Below, in pieces: positions 1-6,054 of a stretch of DNA of 24,593 nt. Location of the stretch: the IMG/VR virus record IMGVR_UViG_3300027736_000240, positions 1 through 24,593 of that record; one strand, 5' to 3'. This DNA is from a virus. Position 1 is the stretch's first letter. Every line of letters begins with the position of its first letter. The notes beneath the pieces are model-generated. The model saw only the letters and a program-made list of their open reading frames with translations. It had not been told where the DNA came from and did not search any database. The position numbers and the translations under genes were made by a program.

Positions 1-7
1 GCGCGGC

Positions 8-253
8 GTGCTCACGACGAGGCAGGCGGTGTGGTCCGACGTGTGGGACATGATCGGACCGTACGGGCGGTATCGCCGTCCGGTCCGCGGTGGCATCCTC
101 CAGGCGTCGGTTCCGGTGGTTGTCGTGCGACCCGAGCGCAGGCCGGACGTGTTCACGATGATTGTGGATGATGCCTCCGGCGACAGCGTGATCGAATGCG
201 ACGAGGATGAGGCCCGCGCCGTCATGCGGTCTGGCTTCGGGGCGATGGCATGA
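8..253 (+). CDS. Hypothetical protein, possibly 5'-truncated
   Basis: I do not recognise this protein. It is read from a GTG at position 8, and no stop lies between that codon and the window edge in the same frame, so the true start may be upstream of the window. The readable part is 81 aa. It has a basic N-terminal half (many Arg around residues 20-45) and an acidic patch near residues 52-68 (DDASGD, then ECDEDEA). There is no membrane segment or signal peptide. Its stop overlaps the next gene's start in an ATGA junction (250-253), which supports it being translated as part of a polycistron of small early phage genes. Confidence 0.55.
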   Translation: MLTTRQAVWSDVWDMIGPYGRYRRPVRGGILQASVPVVVVRPERRPDVFTMIVDDASGDSVIECDEDEARAVMRSGFGAMA

Positions 254-624
254 ATGGCGACCTGATGGACGATGTGGTCACCGAAGTCAGCGTGACCGGC
301 GCGGTGACGACTGATGGGCGGTTGCGGTTTCGCAGTCCGCTCGACGTGGAGGCGTGGGCGCACGATCACCTGCTGGCACGCCTGGCGTGGGAATACCTGA
401 TCGACGGTGACGATAACGGTGTCCAAAGGGACACGGATTCGGCACTGGAGCGCGTCCGTACACGGTTGATCCCGGAGGCGGTCCGGCGCACGATGATCGG
501 ACGTCAATCGGACGGCCACTATCTGACGTGGGCGGTGTACGGGCTGGATGACAAGCGACAGGTGGAGTTCCTTGACCGCGCTTGGCACGAGTTCCTTGCG
601 CTGATCGTGCGGGGTACCGCGTGA
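250..624 (+). CDS. Hypothetical early phage protein (124 aa)
   Basis: I do not recognise this 124-aa protein. It starts at an ATG overlapping the preceding stop (ATGA) and ends overlapping the ATG of the next gene (TGATG, 622-626), so it sits inside a translationally coupled run. It begins with an acidic stretch, followed by a probable beta-strand pair (residues about 10-30) and a helical body containing AWAHDHLLARLAWEYLIDG. No catalytic motif, cysteine cluster or hydrophobic segment is visible. Neighbours are a ribbon-helix-helix-like protein and an HTH protein, so an accessory early function is likely, but this is context only. Confidence 0.65.
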   Translation: MNGDLMDDVVTEVSVTGAVTTDGRLRFRSPLDVEAWAHDHLLARLAWEYLIDGDDNGVQRDTDSALERVRTRLIPEAVRRTMIGRQSDGHYLTWAVYGLDDKRQVEFLDRAWHEFLALIVRGTA

Positions 625-866
625 TGCCGGACTTCGAGCGTGCCAGCGTGATGCTTGATAGTGAATCCCGCACGCTAGCCGTCCGTCGACCCTCGACGGA
701 TGCATGGCACACCAGGCGCGTCTGCGCGACGCTTCCCATTGTCATCGTCGAGACGCTCGACGCCATCGCACGGGACACTGGCCGGTCGCGTTCCCTTGTC
801 ATCACCGACGCTCTCCGGGCACACCCTGCCATCGCGGCTGCATTGACGGCACGTGGGCACTGGTGA
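624..866 (+). CDS. Ribbon-helix-helix (CopG/Arc-like) DNA-binding protein
   Basis: The 80-aa product fits a small ribbon-helix-helix regulator. Residues about 37-70 read as a short strand (VCATLPIVIVE), a helix (TLDAIARDTGRS), a turn and a second helix (SLVITDALRAHPAI), the arrangement seen in CopG/MetJ-type domains that dimerise through the strand and touch the DNA major groove. The ATG at 624 overlaps the previous stop by one base (TGATG). An in-frame GTG at 582 would add 14 residues inside the upstream gene and is less likely. The stop overlaps the ATG of the HTH gene in the same TGATG way. A role in early or lysogeny control is inferred; the target site is unknown. Confidence 0.6.
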   Translation: MPDFERASVMLDSESRTLAVRRPSTDAWHTRRVCATLPIVIVETLDAIARDTGRSRSLVITDALRAHPAIAAALTARGHW

Positions 867-1285
867 TGCCGGACAACGTGACGCCGGCGTGGCGCGGGTA
901 CGGCGATGATGTCCAGATCTCCGGTGAGACCATGCGTCAGGTGCGCCTATTGGCGGGCCTGTCGATGGAAGGGTTGGCACGCGCTAGCGGGCTGGCGTAT
1001 GCCACGATCTTCCGCGCCGAGCGTGGTCGTGACCGTCGGGGTCGGCCAGACCGTGAGGCACGGATGCGGAAGAAGTCGGTCGAACGGATTGCACAGGCGC
1101 TCGGGGTGGTCCCGGCGCTATTGATCAGGCGGACGGAACGGAAGGCACGGGGACATGGGCGGAATCATGCAGATCAGGGGCAAGCCGTACGCGACGGTGG
1201 CGCACCGGGCGCAGCAGGCGCACGGGGAACACATCCGGCCGATGGGGATCGCGTCGACGGTGACGCGGTTCACGAGCCTCGGTGA
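866..1285 (+). CDS. Cro/CI-type helix-turn-helix regulator
   Basis: This 139-aa protein carries an XRE/Cro-CI HTH. Residues about 20-88 contain VRLLAGLSMEGLARASGLA (helices 1-2), YATIFRAERGR (recognition helix and the conserved E-R/G after it) and, after a basic insert (DRRGRPDREARMRKK), the closing helix SVERIAQALGVVPALLI. The insert between recognition helix and helix 4 is longer than usual. After residue about 96 the sequence becomes low-complexity (GGAPGAAGARG) and overlaps the next gene by 131 nt in another frame, so the tail may be non-functional read-through into that gene. It probably represses or modulates early phage promoters; operators were not identified. Confidence 0.75.
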   Translation: MPDNVTPAWRGYGDDVQISGETMRQVRLLAGLSMEGLARASGLAYATIFRAERGRDRRGRPDREARMRKKSVERIAQALGVVPALLIRRTERKARGHGRNHADQGQAVRDGGAPGAAGARGTHPADGDRVDGDAVHEPR

Positions 1286-1586
1286 GTTTCACATCGTCGT
1301 GGTGACGGTGCAATTCACCGACGGGCGCGTGTTCGAGGGATCGTCCGAGGTCACGCGCGGGTCCGGCGGTGGCGCGCAGGCATCCTCTCCGGTCGAGACC
1401 GCGGAGACGTCGGCGTACGGCAGGGCGCTTGCGATGGCGGGGTATTACGGGTCCGGTGACGGGCTGGCGGGATACGAGGAGGTGACGTTCAGCGAGGCAC
1501 GCACGACGGTGCGTCCGGCGCAACCACGGGCGGTGACGTCCGGCATCAATGGCGCGACGACGGTTGCGAATGACAGCGAGTTCTAA
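1155..1586 (+). CDS. Conserved-looking phage early protein with GRALAMAG motif
   Basis: The product is 143 aa from the ATG at 1155, which has GGAAGG about 9 nt upstream; an alternative ATG at 1167 (MQIRGK) has a poorer ribosome binding site. An alpha/beta body with a likely strand pair (HIVVVTVQFTDGRVFEGSS) is followed by ETAETSAYGRALAMAGYYG. A similar 'A-T-A-GRALA-AG-G' helix occurs in many small phage proteins near recombination or ssDNA-binding genes, including relatives of single-strand annealing proteins. That link is from memory and weak. The C-terminus ends NDSEF, reminiscent of the acidic tip of the next protein. It precedes a zinc-ribbon-like protein and a nuclease, which fits a DNA metabolism role. 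Confidence 0.6.
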   Translation: MGGIMQIRGKPYATVAHRAQQAHGEHIRPMGIASTVTRFTSLGEFHIVVVTVQFTDGRVFEGSSEVTRGSGGGAQASSPVETAETSAYGRALAMAGYYGSGDGLAGYEEVTFSEARTTVRPAQPRAVTSGINGATTVANDSEF

Positions 1587-1596
1587 GGAGCCCATG

Positions 1597-2415
1597 ATGG
1601 CAATGCAGCGACCACAACGGACCAGTTTGCCCGCGTTCCAGCGCGTGGCTGGCAATGCCGAAAAGCACGACTACGCAATCACGCACCTGTGCGGCCACAC
1701 CGGGATCATCCAGGTGTTCGCCGGTTCCAACCCGGACAACAGCCGGTGGGTGCAGGCGCAAAAGGACCGCGACTGCCGGGATTGCTACACGGCGAAGATG
1801 GTGGATAGCGATCAGGCGTCGGTCGATGCCGGAAAGCGCGTCGCGCTCGATGGTGGACCCAAGCAGGTTCCGTGGGCGCAAAGCGTCCGGCAGTCCCGCG
1901 CATCCGAAATGCGGACGTGGCTGGAAAGCGTCACGGCGGTCGGTGCCGGTGCCGTCAAGGCGGGTCGGTTGACGCAGGCCGAGTTTGCGGCAGGCATCCA
2001 GGACGTTCGGGTCGCGTTCAGCGACCTCATGATGGGCGTCGAGTTCTCGGACGAGGACTATGATCACTCCGGCTACGCGAAGTGGTGGATCGACTCGCGG
2101 AAAGACTCGCTCGACGGCATCATCGCGCGGCTGTTGCCGGACAGGGACATCCTCGGGACCGGCGTGTTCACGCGCCTGTCCGAGGACGGATGGTCGCCAG
2201 CCGAGGATGCGACGCTGTTGCCGGTTGAGGTCGAAAAGGTCGAACCGGAACCCGTGCAACGCACCGCAACGCCGTTGCCTGGCACCGCACCGGAACCGTT
2301 CAATCCGCATGCGCGGGGCAAGGGTCGCCTGCCAGTCAAGGTCGTCGCCGGTCCGGCGGCTGGACAGTGGGAACGCGCCGTCGAGGCAATGGATCTGGAC
2401 GACAGTCCGTTCTGA
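1597..2415 (+). CDS. Zinc-ribbon-like protein with SSB-type acidic C-terminal tip
   Basis: This is a 272-aa protein using the ATG at 1597, 6 nt after a clear AAGGAG (1585-1590); the ATG at 1594 is too close to it. Residues C32, H34, C60 and C63 (LCGHT and CRDC) make a plausible zinc site. A helical middle (residues about 95-190) is followed by a Pro/Glu-rich linker. The C-terminus ends MDLDDSPF, closely resembling the DDDIPF tip by which bacterial SSB recruits partner enzymes. I do not see an obvious OB fold, so calling it SSB would be premature. Position between a possible annealing-type protein and a nuclease supports a replication or recombination role. Confidence 0.65.
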   Translation: MAMQRPQRTSLPAFQRVAGNAEKHDYAITHLCGHTGIIQVFAGSNPDNSRWVQAQKDRDCRDCYTAKMVDSDQASVDAGKRVALDGGPKQVPWAQSVRQSRASEMRTWLESVTAVGAGAVKAGRLTQAEFAAGIQDVRVAFSDLMMGVEFSDEDYDHSGYAKWWIDSRKDSLDGIIARLLPDRDILGTGVFTRLSEDGWSPAEDATLLPVEVEKVEPEPVQRTATPLPGTAPEPFNPHARGKGRLPVKVVAGPAAGQWERAVEAMDLDDSPF

Positions 2416-2439
2416 TCCGCGGTGGTATGCTGATCTACC

Positions 2440-2477
2440 CAATGATGGGCGGGAATCTTTCCCGCCCATCGTCATTG
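2440..2477 (+). promoter_or_regulatory. Strong intergenic hairpin in the leader of the nuclease gene
   Basis: A perfect 12-bp stem (GATGGGCGGGAA at 2444-2455 with TTCCCGCCCATC at 2459-2470) closes a 3-nt TCT loop; flanking CAATGA/TCATTG can extend or rearrange it. No T-run follows, so a classical intrinsic terminator is unlikely. It lies just before the GGAGGG ribosome binding site (2481-2486). An extended -10-like TGGTATGCT occurs at 2423-2431 without a recognisable -35, so the hairpin could be at the 5' end of a transcript starting near 2438. That promoter reading is tentative. Confidence 0.6.
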
Positions 2478-2491
2478 AACGGAGGGCACGG

Positions 2492-3172
2492 ATGACATTC
2501 CGAACCTACAAAGAGATCGAAGGCGGTGGTCTGTCGCGTCCACAAGAGTGGATGGGGGTCACATGGCAAAGCACCGCCGAGGCGCGCTGGGTGCGTTTGC
2601 TTGCGGATCTTGGACAGACGGTTGCGCCAGGTCGCGCGATTACGCTCTCCGAGCCGGTCGTCCAGCATGACGGGTATGTTCGACGGTGGTACAAGCCCGA
2701 CGCGTGGTTGCCCGATCTCGGGTGGCATGTCGAGGTCAAGCCAAGCGGGATCACTGACGAAGAGGCGACGGTCATCGCATCCGCGCTTGAGACATCGGAG
2801 AATCCGGTTCTTCTGCTTGACAAGGCAATGCCCGCGCAACGGTGCTACACGCTTGTGCATGGCTACTACGAAGAGGGCATGGCGATGATTGACGGTGTCG
2901 ACCCTGAAGTGCGGTCGTATGTCGACGTTCGAGATGGGAACACGTGTGGTCTGGCGTGCACATTCCGCTACCTGTGGTTGGGTAGATTTCCTGCCATTCA
3001 CGCAGGGCTTGCCGCATGCAAGACGCATCGCAGAGGGGGACAACTATCTGACACGCATGGTCTTGAAGCCGGAACCGGACGATTTAGGCCATACGGAATT
3101 GAAGTGCCGGATAACAAGTGGTTCAAGGATATGAAGCGCAACTTCGTGCGTCCGTTCGGCGGTGAGGCATGA
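2492..3172 (+). CDS. PD-(D/E)XK nuclease superfamily protein
   Basis: The 226-aa product starts at the ATG at 2492, 5 nt after GGAGGG. The N-terminal half shows the PD-(D/E)XK layout: an upstream acidic residue in a helix (E30 in STAEARWVRLLADLG), the KPDAWLPDLG turn with D70, and the EVK strand with E81 and K83. This arrangement is common in phage and bacterial TnsA-like or 'restriction-like' small nucleases. The C-terminal half contains C152, C156, C176 and H179, a possible second metal site. It would cut DNA, perhaps in recombination, replication or host-DNA degradation; specificity cannot be read. The stop overlaps the primase start in ATGA. Confidence 0.75.
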   Translation: MTFRTYKEIEGGGLSRPQEWMGVTWQSTAEARWVRLLADLGQTVAPGRAITLSEPVVQHDGYVRRWYKPDAWLPDLGWHVEVKPSGITDEEATVIASALETSENPVLLLDKAMPAQRCYTLVHGYYEEGMAMIDGVDPEVRSYVDVRDGNTCGLACTFRYLWLGRFPAIHAGLAACKTHRRGGQLSDTHGLEAGTGRFRPYGIEVPDNKWFKDMKRNFVRPFGGEA

Positions 3173-5556
3173 ACGCACGTGCATTGCCGCCACGTGAGTT
3201 GCCGGACAACATTGCGCACCTTGGCACGATGCGCAACTGGATTGCGTGGGAACGCGTCAAGGTTCTGAACGACGATGGCACCGTCAAGTTGAATGTCGAC
3301 GGTACGCCGAAGATATCCAAAAAGCCGCGTACGGCGAGCGGCACACATAAGCGGTGCCATGAGGATTGCACTGGCGATGGTGGTTCCACGGGGACGAATG
3401 ACACGTACATGAAGACGTGGAGAACGTATGCCGAGGTCCGCACGGCGATTGACCGGCGACCCGGACTGGCGGGCATGGGATTCGTGTTCCCGCTTGAAGG
3501 TGGCATGGTCGGCGTCGATCTGGATCACGTCATCGACGCTGACGGCGTCATGAGTCCCGAGGCTGACGCGATCATCGAGGAACTCGGCAGTTACGCCGAA
3601 TGGTCGCCCTCCGGGACAGGCATTCACATCCTGTGCCTCGGGGCACTGCCGGAAGGTGGACGCAAGCGCGGCAACGTCGAGATGTACGCGACCGGGCGGT
3701 ACTTCACGTTCACCGGACGTGGCTACAGTCGGTTTGGGGATCTTCCGATACGTGATGCGACGGCGGAACTCGCGGCCATACACGCGCGGGAGTTTGATGC
3801 GCCATCGCCGCAGGGCCGGTTGCCGACGGTTGCGAGCGATGACGTCGCGCCGTTCGACGCCGAACCGATGACGGACCCGGACCTGATGCGTCACATGTTC
3901 GCAGCGCGCAACGGTGAGGCCATCGAGCGCCTGTGGCAGGGCGACGACGGGGCGCATGGTGGCGACACTTCATCCGCGGACCTTGCGCTGTGCAACCACC
4001 TGGCGTTCTGGACGAATGCCGACCGGCTGCGGATGGACGCGATGTTCCGTGCGAGCCGACGCATGCGCGACAAATGGGACGAGCGCCACCACGCCGATGG
4101 ACGCACCTACGGCCAGGGGACCATTGACCGCGCCATTGCCGGGACGTCAACCACGATTGGTCAGCGGCGATCCGCAAGGACTGCGGTGGCGACTGCGACA
4201 CGGGCCGGGGACAGCATCGGCGACCGCTTGCCGTTCACCGACCTCGGGAATGCCGAGCGGTTGGTGCGGGCGCATGGCGACAACATCCGGTGGGTGACCG
4301 ATTGGAAGGTCTGGATACGTTGGAACAATCTTTATTGGGAGCGTGACGCCGACGGTGCGGTCATGCGACTGGTCTTCGATGTGGTGCGTGACATCGTTTT
4401 GGAGGGCGAGGACGAGGCAGTCGTCAAGTTTGCGGTTCGCTCGGAGGCGCTCCAACGGATGGTGGCAGCCGTGGAACTGGCAAAGGCGCTTCCGGGCATC
4501 AGCATCCGGTCGGACATCCTGAACCAAGGGCGCGACACGCTCGTGGTGCGTGATGGCACGCTTGACCTTCGCACCGCCGAGGTCACGCCGCACCGGCGCG
4601 AGGACATGATCACGACGGTTATCAAATGGGACGGGGAACTCGCGCACTTCGACCTGAATGCCGAATGCCCGGTCTTCATGCAGGCGCTTGCCACATGGCA
4701 GGCGGACCCGGAGGTGCGCAGGTACCTGCAACGGTTCGCGGGGTACGCGCTGACCGGCCACGTCCGTGAGCGTGCCATCGCGATCTTCTGGGGGACTGGG
4801 CGGAATGGCAAGTCCACCTTCGTGGAGGCGCTGAAACAGACGTACGGCGACCACTCGCACCAGTCGTCCACGGACTTGATCATGCAACGGCGGGGCACGG
4901 ATGCGGGCGCAGCATCGCCGGAACTCGCAGCCTTGCAGGGCAAGCGCCTGGTGGTGATGGACGAAACATCCGAAGGCGGCAAACTTGACGAGGCACGCGT
5001 CAAGTGGCTGACCGGCAACGACCGCCTGTCCGCGCGGAAACTGTACGGCGAACCGTTCGAGTTCAATCCAACGCACACGATCCTGCTCACGACCAATCAC
5101 CGGCCGGTCATACGGTCCGGTGGCGAGGCGATCTGGGACCGCATCCACCAGGTGCCGTGGGAGACGCGGATCTCGGACGCCGATCTGGATCGCACCCTGC
5201 CGGACCGGCTGCATGCCGAACGCCCGGGCATCTTCACGTGGGCGGTGCTCGGCACCGGGTCGTGGTACGAACGGGGACTCGACCCGCCACCATCTGTCCA
5301 AAAAGCGACCGAGGAATATCGCGATTCCAGCGACTGGTTTGGCCTGTTTTTGGAGGATCGGTGCGTGCTTTTGGAAGGTCAGATGACGACCGCAAAGGAT
5401 CTGCACCGTGCATACGATGCATGGGCGAAAGAGTCGGAAGAACGGCTTCTATCGGTGATAACGCTTGGGCGCATCCTGTCCGAGCGCGGGTTCCGAAGCG
5501 CCAAGGACCGGCGCGGACGGCGTGGATGGGACGGCATCGGATTGACACCTCAGTGA
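3169..5556 (+). CDS. Primase-polymerase / SF3 helicase (NrS-1-like)
   Basis: This 795-aa protein appears to combine priming and unwinding. The N-terminal archaeo-eukaryotic primase-like domain (residues about 15-215) has the acidic pair D117 and D119 in GVDLDH, the SPSGTGIHI signature (146-154) and RKRGNVEMYATGRYFTFTG. A helix-bundle domain follows (residues about 240-320, with TSSADLALCNHLAFWT and KWDERHHADGRTYG), as in the phage NrS-1 polymerase. The C-terminal half is a D5/P4-type SF3 helicase: Walker A GTGRNGKST (542-550, K548), Walker B VVMDE (D598, E599), and a sensor segment LLTTNHRP. It should prime and unwind phage DNA independently of host DnaB/DnaG. A likely origin lies directly downstream. 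A CATCTGTCCAAA copy of the origin repeat occurs inside the gene at 5291. Confidence 0.88.
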   Translation: MNARALPPRELPDNIAHLGTMRNWIAWERVKVLNDDGTVKLNVDGTPKISKKPRTASGTHKRCHEDCTGDGGSTGTNDTYMKTWRTYAEVRTAIDRRPGLAGMGFVFPLEGGMVGVDLDHVIDADGVMSPEADAIIEELGSYAEWSPSGTGIHILCLGALPEGGRKRGNVEMYATGRYFTFTGRGYSRFGDLPIRDATAELAAIHAREFDAPSPQGRLPTVASDDVAPFDAEPMTDPDLMRHMFAARNGEAIERLWQGDDGAHGGDTSSADLALCNHLAFWTNADRLRMDAMFRASRRMRDKWDERHHADGRTYGQGTIDRAIAGTSTTIGQRRSARTAVATATRAGDSIGDRLPFTDLGNAERLVRAHGDNIRWVTDWKVWIRWNNLYWERDADGAVMRLVFDVVRDIVLEGEDEAVVKFAVRSEALQRMVAAVELAKALPGISIRSDILNQGRDTLVVRDGTLDLRTAEVTPHRREDMITTVIKWDGELAHFDLNAECPVFMQALATWQADPEVRRYLQRFAGYALTGHVRERAIAIFWGTGRNGKSTFVEALKQTYGDHSHQSSTDLIMQRRGTDAGAASPELAALQGKRLVVMDETSEGGKLDEARVKWLTGNDRLSARKLYGEPFEFNPTHTILLTTNHRPVIRSGGEAIWDRIHQVPWETRISDADLDRTLPDRLHAERPGIFTWAVLGTGSWYERGLDPPPSVQKATEEYRDSSDWFGLFLEDRCVLLEGQMTTAKDLHRAYDAWAKESEERLLSVITLGRILSERGFRSAKDRRGRRGWDGIGLTPQ

Positions 5557-5578
5557 TGTCCGGTGCGCGTGCCTTTTT

Positions 5579-5602
5579 GGACAGATGGACAGATGGACAG
5601 AT
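5579..5602 (+). repeat. Three tandem 8-bp repeats GGACAGAT
   Basis: Exact tandem copies at 5579-5586, 5587-5594 and 5595-5602. Their reverse complement ATCTGTCC recurs at 5678, 5775 and 5795, so the unit is part of the larger origin-candidate array. Confidence 0.9.
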
Positions 5603-5742
5603 GTTCGGCAAAGTCCCCTTTGTGTGCGCGTGTGCGCGTGTGCGGGTGCGGGCGCGAATGGTTACTTTTCTGTATTTATCTGTCCAATCTGCCGTCAGAT
5701 ATGTAAAACATACAAGTTGACAGGGAAGAAAGTCAAAAAAAG

Positions 5743-5766
5743 GTGACGGCAGATGTGACGGCAGAT
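5743..5766 (+). repeat. Two tandem 12-bp repeats GTGACGGCAGAT
   Basis: Exact tandem copies at 5743-5754 and 5755-5766. They share the CAGAT core with the GGACAGAT units. The related GCCGTCA arm also appears at 5691-5697 and the GCCGTCATCTG arm at 5789-5799. Confidence 0.9.
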
Positions 5767-5773
5767 GTGTTTT

Positions 5774-5805
5774 CATCTGTCCAAAAGCGCCGTCATCTGT
5801 CCAAA
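5774..5805 (-). repeat. Two direct repeats CATCTGTCCAAA, 20 bp apart
   Basis: Exact copies at 5774-5785 and 5794-5805, two helical turns apart start to start. A third exact copy lies at 5291-5302 inside the primase-helicase gene. They are the reverse complement of the TTTGGACAGATG unit, so protein binding on one face of the helix is plausible. Confidence 0.85.
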
Positions 5806-5877
5806 GATGATCGCGGGCGATTGGCCGCAACCACTTGACAATACGTCCGTTTAAGAGGGTGGAACGGGGGATGTACC

Positions 5878-6054
5878 ATGACGGGATACTGGCTGGCGGT
5901 CGGGTTGGAAATGGCGATGCTGGTACTGCTCCTGGCTATCGCACTGTGGGCGCTGTTCGATGCAGATCGGCTACGCGGACTGTGGATCACGGAACGGGAG
6001 CGACGGGTGACGGGATCACGCGAGTGCACTTGCGGGGCGTACCGCCGGTGCTGA
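5878..6054 (+). CDS. Small single-span membrane protein (58 aa)
   Basis: A short ORF starts at the ATG at 5878 with a GGGGG ribosome binding site about 7 nt upstream. The 58-aa product has one strongly hydrophobic segment (residues about 5-27, including LVLLLAIALWALF), then a charged basic tail (DADRLRGLWITERERR) ending in a cysteine cluster C50, C52, C58 (ECTCGAYRRC). Little N-terminal charge and a positive C-terminal side suggest an N-out/C-in topology. It overlaps the start of the sigma-like gene by 7 nt, implying coupled translation. It could be a holin-like or regulatory membrane peptide, or tether the sigma factor. None of these is demonstrated, and the coding assignment rests on composition, RBS and spacing. 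Confidence 0.65.
   Translation: MTGYWLAVGLEMAMLVLLLAIALWALFDADRLRGLWITERERRVTGSRECTCGAYRRC

Larger units (their letters stand above)
5557..5834. other. Candidate replication origin: CAGAT-core iteron region
   Basis: This non-coding stretch follows the primase-helicase gene. Between 5577 and 5810 the pentamer CAGAT or its complement ATCTG occurs ten times, where about 0.5 would be expected by chance. Units are organised: GGACAGAT three times in tandem (5579-5602), an ATCTGTCC (5678-5685), an inverted ATCTG-CCGT-CAGAT (5687-5700), GTGACGGCAGAT twice in tandem (5743-5766), and CATCTGTCCAAA twice in reverse orientation (5774-5785, 5794-5805). A-rich segments (5703-5741) and a GT/GC alternating tract (5621-5653) separate them. 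Iterons plus an AT-rich element beside an initiator/helicase gene are typical of phage and plasmid origins. Function as an origin is inference. Confidence 0.65.

Noticed and set aside
4147-5406. Long open reading frames on the - strand opposite the primase gene (and elsewhere, e.g. 1546-2475, 2998-3957, 23281-24243)
   Set aside because: They mirror genuine + strand genes, are Arg/Pro/His/Ser-rich without motifs, lack ribosome binding sites and reflect high GC in the wobble positions.
5621-5653. GTGCGC-rich alternating tract as a Z-DNA regulatory element
   Set aside because: It is short and the base composition is expected in a GC-rich spacer; mentioned only as part of the origin candidate.
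5835-5865. TTGACA at 5835-5840 (and at 5716-5721) as a -35 box, and GGAAC at 5861 as an ECF-type -35
   Set aside because: No acceptable -10 hexamer is found at 16-18 bp spacing, and GGAAC is common in this GC-rich sequence; a promoter is likely in this gap but not locatable by eye.
5835-6047. N-terminal extension of the sigma-like ORF back to 5835
   Set aside because: The extension is motif-free, lacks a ribosome binding site and overlaps the better-supported 58-aa membrane peptide read in another frame.
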